Source: Tubulanus polymorphus
Lineage: Eukaryota; Nemertea; Palaeonemertea; Tubulaniformes; Tubulanidae
Length of the DNA: 64,000 bases
Reading direction: 5' to 3'
NCBI RefSeq assembly: GCF_964204645.1
Contig: NC_134035.1
Span: forward strand, 4,340,501 to 4,404,500
Under the pieces are notes generated by a model. It was not told the DNA's origin, ran no database searches, and saw only the letters and a list, made by a program, of their open reading frames with translations. Position 1 is the first letter of the stretch; the number at the start of each line of letters is the position of its first letter. The position numbers and the translations under genes are program-made. Below, in pieces: positions 37,430 to 47,889 of this stretch.

Positions 37430-38430
37430 ATTTTTCTCGCCAATCTTTTCGTTATAACTGGTCCAACGGAACCACGTTGCAACGAAGAACTTCAGAAGAC
37501 CAGAAAATCTGTTTGTTGTAACTGATACAGCGGAACCTCCTTACAACGAACTTCAGGAGACCAGAAAATCTTCATTATAACTGATACAACGGAACCATGT
37601 TGCAACGAAGAACTTCAGAAGACCAGAAAATCTGTTTGTTGTAACTGATACAGCGGAACCTCGTTACAACAAACTTCAGGAGACCAGAAAAATCTGTTCA
37701 TTATAACTGATACAGCGGAACCTCATTACAACAAACTTCAGGAGACCAGAAAATCTGTTCGTTATAACTGATAAAGCGGAACCTCGTTACAACGAACTTC
37801 AGGAGACCAGAAAATCTGTTTGTTATAACTGATACAGCGGAACCTCGTTACAACAAACTTCAGGAGACCAGAAAAATCTGTTCATTATAACTGATACAGC
37901 GGAACCTCATTACAACAAACTTCAGGAGACCAGAAAATCTGTTCGTTATAACTGATAAAGCGGAACCTCGTTACAACGAACTTCAGGAGACCAGAAAATC
38001 TGTTCGTTATAACTGATACAGCGGAACCTCGTTACAACGAACTTCAGGAGACTAGAAAATCTGTTCGTCATAACTGATACAGAGGAACCTTGTTACAACG
38101 AACCTCAGGAGACCAGAAAATCTGTTCATTATAACTGATGCAGCGGAACCTCATTACAACAAACTTCAGGAGACAGGAAAATCTGTTTGTTATAACTGAT
38201 ACAGCGGAACCTCGTTACAACGAACTTCAGGAGACCAGAAAATCTGTTCATTATCACTGATACAGTGGAACCTCGTTACAACGAACTTCAGGAGACCAGA
38301 AAATCTGTTCATTATCACTGATACAGTGGAACCACGTTACAACGAACTTCACGAGACAGGAAAATCTGTTTGTTATAACTGATACAGCGGAACCTCATTA
38401 CAATGAAAGAATACCAGAAAATCTGTTTTT
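37430..38430 (+). repeat. Main array of the 61-bp minisatellite
   Basis: About 16 copies of a 61-bp unit with the core GCGGAACCTCGTTACAAC and the linker GGAGACCAGAAAATCTGTTC. A three-unit block starting near 37640 recurs about 184 bp downstream, showing higher-order duplication. Flank CAAATTTCCAACTAGTTG as at 33000. Confidence 0.95.
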
Positions 38431-38984
38431 CTCAGTCAAATTTCCAACTAGTTGCTTTCAAAGTAGATGGCCTTCGTCATCTAATTAATCATTCTTCAAA
38501 GTCACAGCGGAAATACATATGATGATAATAGACATACGCGAGGAGCGGGATCATTTACAAATCGACCTCGCTTAGCAATTACGTACGATGAAAATCTAAT
38601 CAAACGGCCTGAAATTCGAGCCGGGATTTATAATACAATATGTGTGTAGAGTAAAGCGTTGATCGATCTAACAACGATGATGATACATACGTAAGGTTTC
38701 TTTCGAGACTTACGTGTGTGAGCGTGTACGCAATATCCATAAGGTATACGTAATATCGGCGGTATTTTTATGGTTTCATATTCATCCGGAAATCGTGGAT
38801 CCCATCCCCGTTCCGACGCAGATTTCCGACGAATGAAACTGAATCCGAAACGAGACTTTTCGCTTGCGAGTTTATACGGTCGTTTTTCGATATACCGTTC
38901 GAACGAACTGCGCGCGTTATATGAGAATTCGACTTCGTTTATAGAGTCACGGTGCATTACGCACACACACACATTTTTGACTGC

Positions 38985-39175
38985 AGAAATGAATATATTA
39001 CACATTAATACATATGTCTGACAAAATGGAGGATCCAAATGGGATAACTGACAGAAAATAGGAGAATTCCAGTTTCAACCGTTGGAGCTCTCCATTGCAC
39101 TTTGGCTTCATGGGGACTGCCATCTTTGACATTGATTGGGCTTTTATACTGCTCCTCGGCCTTAAATGGTCAGCG
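38985..39175. repeat. Dispersed repeat, related to 41945-42310
   Basis: Shares TGACAAAATGGAGGATCCAAAT, AACTGACAG and TTGGAGCTCTNCA landmarks with two tandem copies at 41945-42310. Confidence 0.6.
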
Positions 39176-40684
39176 CAAAGTCGTAAATATCCAGACTTCG
39201 CTCGATAGGATTTTTTTTTTTACGACGATCGTCGTCGGCCGTCTTCAAAGCTCTTCGAAGCGGGGGCTGAAACGTAACTCCGTCGCGGTTCCCACGGGGT
39301 CGAAACCGTTTCGGCGGCAAAAACAATCTTTTCGTTGTCGTGATATTCTGAAAACCACCCGGGGGGGGGGGGGGGGGGTTGGGGGTGGGTTTTAGCGATC
39401 GGGTAATGAATGAAATATTTTTCATATAACAGACAAATCCGTTGAGCTTTGACTGACAACATGAAAGAACCGACTGAAAAGATTTATCTATTCCCAGATA
39501 CAGACGGATAAGACCGAAAACATCGTTGATTCGCGCGAGACATTAATAATTCAGACTTCTTCTTTCTTGAACGCCTTTTTGCTTAATGGCGGTTAGCTTT
39601 CCGATTCAACGGAATTCACATTCGCACCCCGTTACCGCGGTTGCGCAATGTCGAACGTTGAATAGTCCGCGATTCAGAAATGAATCAAATGTCTATTTCT
39701 AATCTTCGTATTTATAAAACGACGCGAAAATGTTTCTAAGTTACTCGGGTCAAATTTCAATTTCTCCGAACAGCGAAACGTTTTTTTTTTTTTTTTGTAA
39801 TTCATTTTTCCGACGTTCAGAAATCAATAGAATTCTACTTACGGCATTTGGTATTTGATTCATTCGTGCTCCCGAATTTATCTTTCGTCACTTTTTATCG
39901 AAATAAAGGAAAACTGATAGAACTGAGCTCCGCGCTTGCTGCGGTCACCTCTTAGTCAAGCGGACACCTCTTAGTCACCACTCTTACCACACTATCACCA
40001 AATTCGCATATTGTTCTAATTACAGTTATCGAAAGGAAAGGACAGAAGGAAAGGACAGACGCGTCTACATCCACGCACTAGCATGAGCCTTAATTATATT
40101 AGCCCCTAATCCCTATATAGACACAAGCGAAAAATGGCATAAGCTTCAATCGAAATTGTACGCTTTCGTGCTCGCTATATTTGATTACAGGATCCAGACA
40201 TTAATTATTCCGCATCGCATAAATCTCGGGACGGACTTTCTGGCTTTTTCGCGTGCGCCTGTCGTATATTGTGAATGTCGACTTTTTTTTTAAAGCTATC
40301 TGCACGATTAAACCGCGCACGAATATCGATAAATGACATTTATAAAGCGTGTTTGATATGTTCCTGACTATCCCCCCCCCCCTGTAGCCTCTAGGCGTAC
40401 GTATCAGTCGTCTCTCGCACCCATACTCGGCGCTCTAGAGGGATTCGCTATGCAATTGCTTCTGGGGATGGAGATGGCAGTTGGGGTGCTCAAGAGTCAT
40501 CTATCACGCCATTAATGGGTAGAGAGATGAACGTTTTTCGCGACGGACACTTATGATCCGGTAGAGCGAATGCAAATTTGTTCAGGTTGAGAATGTTTTT
40601 GAAATACTTTTTAAATATAGTTTATACCGTCGAATATTCCAATATATATTTGGTGACTTTTATTAGGTCAGGGATACAGTACAG
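39176..40684. other. Non-coding stretch
   Basis: No gene was recognised. It has homopolymer runs (G at ~39361, T at ~39780, C at ~40373). Confidence 0.4.
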
Positions 40685-40885
40685 GGCACCAAAAAATCTG
40701 TTCGTTATAACTGATACAGCGGAACCTCGTTACAACGAACTTCAGGAGACCAGAAAATCTGTTCGTTATAACTGATACAGCGGAACCTCGTTACAACGAA
40801 CTTCAGGAGACCTGAAAATCTGTTCGTTATAACTGATACAGCGGAACCTCGTTACAACGAACTTCAGGAGACCTGAAAATATGTT
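40685..40885 (+). repeat. 61-bp minisatellite family, short array
   Basis: A little over three nearly identical copies of the unit seen at 37430-38430. Confidence 0.9.
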
Positions 40886-43206
40886 ATAGGGGCCTAACTG
40901 TGACCAGTGAAATCTGAAAGTCTATTTTGAATGCATAAATTGATATATCTGAAAAGGTTCTGCCGCGCGTAGAAAACAGCTATAAATCTCATGTAATTTT
41001 ATGGACCTGTTATTTGCTACGATGAGCCGTTCATTTCATCTTAATCAATCGAGAAATTCCGATTAAAAAGTCGGTATTCGACGTGATATTGTACTCGAGT
41101 ATAATACGTACTTAAAGCCCTCTCTCTCGGTATTGAGAGGATTAGATGATTGACTGTCGGTTTCAGCCGTCAATTCATGTTATGGTAATTTATACGAGAT
41201 TTAATTCGATTTCAGCATCTGTGTCGTCTGCCTGGTAGTTTACATAACGAGAATAAATTCATACAGGAATAAAAAAAACACGATGAATTTCATATTCGAA
41301 CGCGTGGTAGATATAGAATTCATTGTTTGTTTTTTTCCCTAGCCTAGCGATAAAAAGGCTCGCATCGATTTATGAAAGCCTAGTTGAGATTTACAGTGCA
41401 AGCCATGTCCCACTAGCGACTAGCAAGCTGGTGGTTTGTTTATAACGTTTACGGGAACTCATCTGGTTCACACCAGTATCACACAGTATCACAGTGACAA
41501 ATCGAAAATAAAGTTTTTCATATATGTTTGATTTTGGTCATAGTATTCGTCTTAATTAGAATTCGCCGATTTTTTAATGAGGATTCCTCTAGTGATTATT
41601 GATTCGAATATGAAATCTGTATTTTCAGTTTATCAAAATTTTGTTCGATTTCGATTAAATTTAACACAACGTTGCTGAAATTTCCAGTTTGATATAACTT
41701 TCAGCTAAAAGGTTTTCTGACGCATAGAATTATGCACTACAGATCTGAAACTGTTTTGTGTATATAGGTTTATAACTATAGGCTATGCGCTCTATGTGAT
41801 GAGGTGGATAACACCCCCCTAAATGTCATTCAAAGATTTGAAAATTTGAAAAAATTTGTAAGTTGCTTTTATATGCACGAGAAGAACGCACTAAGTAAGT
41901 TGCTTATATTATGCGCGAAGGAGGGCTTAAAATAAATTTTAAGCCGCAGATATGACTATATTACATGTTGTATATATTTATTGCCAAACTCATAAACTGT
42001 ATTCATACACATGCTTACACATCCCTGACAAAAAGGAGGGTCCAAATCGGTTAACTGCCGGAGATATTAGGGAAATACCAGTGCTCTACGGGTTCCAAAG
42101 AAACTGCCATGTCTGACAGGATGATGGACCTTTTATACGCGAACTCAGCCTTTAAACTAAATCTTAAGTCGCAGACTTAATGACTATATTACATGTCTAC
42201 ACGTATCCCCGACAAAAGGGAGGGTCCAAATCGGTAAACTGACTGAGAGATATACCAGTTTCAACCTGTGGAGCTCTTCACTGCTCTTTATGGGTTCAGA
42301 CTCGTATATCATAAAATGCTTACTCGATTCAACGCAGTCGATAAAAAACCAATTGTGCTCGCGAAATAAGAATTTAATCTATTGCGAATATCTTGAAAAT
42401 GAGTTCAACCTATAGGGAACGTATGTATCGACCGAAACGGAAATATATAGGCCCTATAAGATCGCGAATTTTGTATCCGACTCGTTTTGCCTCAAATTCA
42501 AAAATTTGATTTACGAAGATCGGGAACTAAAATGAAAAGAAAAACCCCGCAATGATTAAGTTAAACAAATGGAGAGTATTGACATTTCAACTGATTGATG
42601 CTATGAGCCATGTTTACAAAACCGAGATTATTTTTCGTGATCGTAGATCTTTAGTTCAATTGAATTGAAGACGGAAACGTGAAGAAAATCAATTCGCAAA
42701 TGATATGACCTGACTACCGGGAAATTAGAAAAACGCATAGAAAAGATTCTTTTTAGTGAATCGATGGATTCCGATAATGAAAGTACGATTCGAAATGTTT
42801 CGCTCGAAAAGCGTCATCACATATTTTACGAAACTATCTTCACGTGTATTTTTTGCAAACCTGTTTATAGTTATCGTCGTCGATATTCCACCGAGAGCGC
42901 GATGATAAGTTTTCTAGCTGGTTATCCGCTACATTGTCGGGGTGTCGTGCCTGGATCGGCGAGCGTCTGAAGCAATGTGATATGACATTGCGTCGCGTTT
43001 GACGAGATCGCTATTCCACGCGGCGCTACATGCAGCGCGCGCTTGTGTGCGTGACGGTATATTAATTGAAATAAGTGTAAATTCTATTAGAATGAAAACA
43101 TTGTTTTCAAAGTTAGGTTACAGGGAAATTGTACACCCAAGTTTGCCTAGTATATCAGGCGTGGATCTAGGGTCTGATTCCGGGAGGGGTGCATCCCTAA
43201 GATGAA
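40886..43206. other. Non-coding stretch with a two-copy repeat
   Basis: Contains two tandem copies (about 41945-42165 and 42166-42310) with TAAGTCGCAGACTTAATGAC and GGGAGGGTCCAAATCGGT. No gene was recognised. Confidence 0.5.
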
Positions 43207-43940
43207 TATAGGAAAAAATGGCCGGGAAAAATGGCCATGGAAAAAATGGCCGAGGTATTTGCCTAGGAAGAAATGGCCAAGGAAAAAATGGCCACGGAAA
43301 AAAAGGCCAGTCAGGGAAAATTTATGAGAACTACTGACTATGTTAATAAAACATTTTTCAATTTAATGACCTCATTTATTTTTCATGGGGCTTAAAACAA
43401 TTAAAATCGGTATTAATGAGTTCAGAAATGTGATGAACTTACATATTATTTCAATACATATAATGAATATATCAAGAAACTATCATGCAAGTGGTCAATG
43501 GATAAACTTGATATAGTGATAAATTTAAACTTAATAAATTGACTAAATTGATAATTTCAAAACATCTAAGTAAGCTATTAGGGCACAGACTGTCTTAAAT
43601 CATCAAAGGTAAATGCATTGAAATTGCATGGTAATTTATATAGCAAACTGGTGTAGTGTCTGATAACATCGAAGAGAGATATGCTCATCATAGATTTACC
43701 TTATCTTATCCAGGAATAGATCTAATAATCTCAAAAAGTGACATGTCAAAACATCAATACATTTGATTTCTTGTTAGTCAATGAAATGATGGTTAATTTT
43801 CTATTTAATCTTCCTTGGCCTTTTTTTCCGTGGCCATTTTTTCCTTGGCCATTTATTCCTAGGCGAATACCTTGGCCATTCTTTCCTTGGCCTTTTTTTC
43901 CTGGCCAATTTTTCCTTGGCCATTTTTTCCGTTCTCCCCC
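43207..43940. mobile_element. Foldback element with AAAAATGGCC-repeat arms
   Basis: The left arm (43207-43315) consists of GGAAAAAATGGCC repeats including TTTGCCTAGGAAGAAATGG. The right arm (about 43806-43940) is its inverted copy. They enclose ~490 bp of AT-rich, non-coding sequence. The ORFs across the arms are Pro/Trp/Phe repeats caused by the arm structure. Confidence 0.75.
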
Positions 43941-45236
43941 TAAAATAGGGCCTATCGTATAATGAAAAGGGAATCCCGTAGAAAGCCCATCGAAAAACAT
44001 TGACTCAAGCTTATGAATTTGAACTTTTTTAACCCCGTTGAATATCACCGACCATTGACAGTAGTTAGTGTTTAGAGAGGGCAGCGCCTTACTGTCTGTG
44101 AACTAGCTGTGAAGACCCCGGTGAGTTTACTGGTAAACGCTGAAAAAGTTTTTATTTTACGAGCTTTCACTAAAATCGGATTGAAAGCCAACATTTTGGC
44201 TGTGCGCGGCTATCCAGTAGTGTAGGTCAGCGGATATTTCAGTTCACGACCCGCATTCTGGCTATAATCCTTATCAACCGGTAAAGATGTACGCCAATTA
44301 TTCCCGATATTCGTAAATTGAGTTAACTAACTTAGTTACAGTTCACCGCAGATCGCTAAGTGACTGTTATTGTTAGAGAATCCGAACCGTAAAACTCCGA
44401 CTCTAGCGAGGAAGAGGTTTCAAGGACAATGTGCGGATGACGTTCGTTTCTGTTTGCCGGGTTCCAGTAAGGCCGTCCAACCGGCAACCGGGTTAGAAAT
44501 CGGATGTAGATAATTCGAGAACGGGTCTCGGATCGATTTTTTGTTCGGTTAAATTTGGCGCGCTCGAAAATGTAACAGACTGTTTTAGAACGGACTTCAC
44601 TACGATGTGGTTTTGTTCTGAATTCGAACGGACTGGATCTAAAACGTACTAAATTAGGTCGTGCGAACACTAATGAGAATACACTAGACATTGAGACTGT
44701 AGATGGTAGTCCAGATGCGTATGAGAATTCGATGGCGGGGAGAAGTTGAATATTAATACAATTCTCCCCTGGAGACGTCTGTTGTTGACACACACTCGAA
44801 CTAAGGTAGGAATTCTCAGCAGACTTATGTCCTTGGGAGTATGTGAGCTGTGTACGATTAATTTCCACCTTCCACGACGACACGAAAAAGGCGCATCGAT
44901 AGAGAGTTGATGTAAAAGTCTCTTTACCGAGTCGAAAAAAGGAAGGCATTAAGAGTTTCGTATGATCAATTATGAATGATGCTGTGTATGCTAATAGATT
45001 TTCAGCCAGGTGAACAACCGAGTATCGTAAACTGCAAAAAGTACATCGAAAGAGAATTCATCTAAAATAAAGTCTCCACCGAGTTCGAAGAGAGATGTTC
45101 AGCGTTTCGTATATGATGAATTATAAATAACGCTTTATAAGTTGATAGATTTTCAGTCAAGTGAAAACGGCGCACGCCTGAATGGTTATTAGTGATCGAG
45201 TCGGCGAACTACTCTAACGACTATTAGACTTAGTGT
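43941..45236. other. Non-coding stretch before the DIRS element
   Basis: No gene was recognised. Minus ORF 44356-44949 (197 aa) shows no domain. Two related segments around 44880-44990 and 45050-45130 share CATCGA, GAGTTTCGTAT and TTTTCAG landmarks. Confidence 0.4.
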
Positions 45237-45375
45237 ATTTCCATCGAGTACTGTACCCTTTCCTATGGTTTTTGCCAATATTTTCTAAATTTGGATTTAT
45301 CGCCAATGGTTTTTCTATACGACCCGGCCCTGCGGTATTGCATTTAGCCACCGGCGAAATCCGCCATCTTTTTTC
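45237..45375 (+). repeat. DIRS left inverted terminal repeat
   Basis: Pairs with 51257-51421 from TACCCTTTCCTATGG inward to CCGCCATCTTTTTTC. Its outermost bases (ATTTCCATCGAGTACTG) differ from the right end and are matched instead in the internal complementary region. Confidence 0.93.
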
Positions 45376-45462
45376 TTGGCGTTCTCGCAGTAGAACGCGT
45401 TGGATTTTTTCGCCGTAAAAATCTGGGAATTAGGATATTAGGGAGTTTTCACTCTCGTAACG

Positions 45463-45571
45463 GTGAGTCCGTTCGGTTTGGGGGTTATCCCTGATTTCTT
45501 TTTTTCCGTAAGAATTTTATTTACAAATATAATTTGATTGAATTGAATTGAATTGTTTTGATTTGTAACAG
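45463..45571 (+). other. Candidate 5' UTR intron of the DIRS element
   Basis: Donor AACG|GTGAGT at 45463 and acceptor GTAACAG ending at 45571, 109 nt, just before the gag ATG (45579). Plausible but unproven. Confidence 0.4.
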
Positions 45572-45578
45572 GATAATT

Positions 45579-47889
45579 ATGCCACCCCCTCCTAAGGGTC
45601 AGCATCGTGGCGGGGAGGGATGCGGGCATTTGTTTGGCGCCTGGGACAACCACGATTCATGTGCGTCGTGCAGGCGCAAATCCGGTCAAATATGTGCAAG
45701 GAGCAATCCTTGCAATATTTGCGTCGTGTGGTCCGAGGACCTTTGGCTTCAGGCCGATAAGGCTCTTAAACTAAGAGATCGTCGTCGAGTTAGCAGGGAT
45801 TCGTCGGTTTCGGCCGATGTGCCAACCGACGTTTCTAATCCTGTTTCTTATCGTAAAGCGGAGCGGTCGCCGGTCGTTCAGGTACGATCGGCTTCCCAAC
45901 TCCGTTCACCGGGGAGGAACGCTGGTTCACCGGCACCGGTCTCCGGTCATTCACCGGTCTCTGGTCGTTCACCGGCACCGGTCTCCGGTCATTCACCGGT
46001 CTCTGGTCGTTCACCGGTTCGGCCGGTTCGGCCGGTTCGGCCGGTTCGGCCGGTTCAGACTACATATTCGGAACCGAGCGCGCGCCGCGGTAGTCGCGAA
46101 CGGCCCGCACCGGTTCGGTCGGTACCGGTCCGGTCCGGGTCGGGCATCGGTCCGGTTCGGTCCGGTTCGGCCACCGGTCCGGTCCAGACGTCGTCCGGTT
46201 CAAAACATCCGGTACGTTCATCGTCTGATTCTGATCGTCGCTCCAGGGATAGAGCTCGCTCTCCCACTAGATTTAGACGCCGTGAGCGTAATAAACGAGC
46301 AAGATCTCCTTCTCGCAGATCAAGGTTTGATCGCGAGAGGGACTACGATCGTTATTGTCGGAAGTTTCGCCGTCGGTCTTCTCATCGTTCGTCGACGTCG
46401 GTTAGCGATGAAAGCGATTCTTCTAGTAGGTCGCGATCCCGTTCGAGGGACCGTCACCGAAGTCGGCATGATCGTCGGGATACTGGAAAATACCTGACTC
46501 AGAAGGATTTCCATGTATTTGAGGAGAAAATTTTAAACTTGTTATCTTCGTCGCAACAAGTCGCTGCAACTTCTACAACAGGTAAGCCTATTCCTGATTG
46601 TCCGGTTAGAAGTTCGCCAGCCCACTCAGTTTTTTCGGAATTCTGACTCTGAATTCCTGGATGCTGCGGTAGGGTCTGATTTCAATGAGGATCCGGTCCC
46701 AGAGGCGGCAATTCCTTCTGGGGTCGTTCCTGTCGCAAGCAATTGTGGGTTGCCCCAGACGATGGGGGCTTCCCTGGCTCGCAATGTATCTCCGTCCCGT
46801 TCAGTTGTATCCGAACCAGCGGGGGACATGCCATTTAGAGCGATGATAAGTGAGTTCTTTGTCAAGCACGGGGCAACTCGCGCTAAGCCCACAGCAGCTC
46901 CTCTGGTCGGTGAGTCAATGGAAGCTTATCGCCCTCCGGACTCCGATCTTAACGTTTTACGGGAATCGTCAGCGGTTTCAAGAGAATGGGCTCGATTGGA
47001 TACGCAATTATGGGGTGAATGTCGGCCTGGAACTTTTTCATTTCCCCCTCCAGAACGGGGTATGAAATCTGGGAAATATTTTAGTTCAACCGATCCACCT
47101 ATAGGCGCATTTCGCTCGGCGTATTACGCAACTCCAGGTGCTGTGGATCACAGTCATAACTGCCTGGATGCTGATTATACTTTGATCAGCCCGGATACTG
47201 TTACAGCACAGTCGGGTATTCGTTTGCCTAAGTCCGGTTTGGTGGCCATGACGTCAATCCTGGACAATCTTACCAGGGTTGGTTCGTTTCAAGATATGGC
47301 ACTTAAGGTGTTGACGGGTGAGCTTCGCGAGACTCACGCCGCCGTTCATGCGGGCTCCGACCCAGAGTCAGTTGCCCTAAAACTGGAGGGAATGGACCGG
47401 ATTATCCAATCTTTGGCTCGGTCTGTTTCGCATGTAATTCCGTTGTCGGTTCGGGGTCAGGCTAATCTGGTGTTAGCCTCCCGTCAGTCAGTGATGGACT
47501 CCAGTGCCAAAACTCGTCTACCGGATATGGTGTCCAATGCTTTGCTGAGAGCCCCATTGGGGACGTCTTCACGTCTCTTCTCCGGTTGGTGCGCTCCGGT
47601 TTCCGCAGAGCTGAGGAAGATTCGGGAGGTTCAGGCCAAGTCCAACCCCCGAACTCCGTGGAAAAAGCGTTCTGGTCCGACGCCGGCGGCGCAAGGTTCG
47701 GCACGGACGCAAACAGGACCATCTCAAACTTCAGCGCTTTCTCAGGCGGCTTCGGATGCCGGTTGGAGAACTAGCGCGCGACTTCAACAATCGTGTCAAG
47801 CCTCGTCCGGTCGTAACAGTTCCGGTTCGTATCGAGGCAAGGGGAAGGCTCCAAAAAGGGGCTCTTCCTTTCGGAAAAACTCGAAATGA
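45579..47889 (+). CDS. gag: DIRS gag-like protein (interrupted frame)
   Basis: Presumed structural protein of the retrotransposon. From ATG 45579 the frame is open to 46646. It contains a Cys/His cluster (CGH, CASC, CNIC) near residues 14-50, repeated PVR/PVSG units, and an Arg/Ser-rich basic region. The continuation, in the next frame, runs to 47889. An intron from GTAAGC at 46582 to CCCAG at 46702 (or to GGTAG at 46672) joins the parts in frame and gives 729 (or 739) residues. Without splicing the copy would carry a frameshift. The C-terminal half is predicted helical and then basic. It overlaps the RT ORF by 134 nt. Confidence 0.75.
46582..46702 (+). other. Candidate intron within DIRS gag
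   Basis: ACAACAG|GTAAGC is a strong donor. Acceptors at 46672 and 46702 both restore the downstream gag frame, and CTGAC at 46643-46647 could be a branch site. It removes the stop codon at 46644. Confidence 0.5.

Noticed and set aside
43738-44048. WPFFPWPFFP / KGQGKNGQGK repeat peptides
   Set aside because: Translations of the inverted arm of the foldback element.
44356-44949. 197-residue minus-strand ORF
   Set aside because: No domain, membrane segment or coding bias that I could recognise; consistent with chance.
45817-46497. 226-residue ORF overlapping gag
   Set aside because: His/Arg/Phe repeat translation of the gag GGCCGGTT repeat in another frame.
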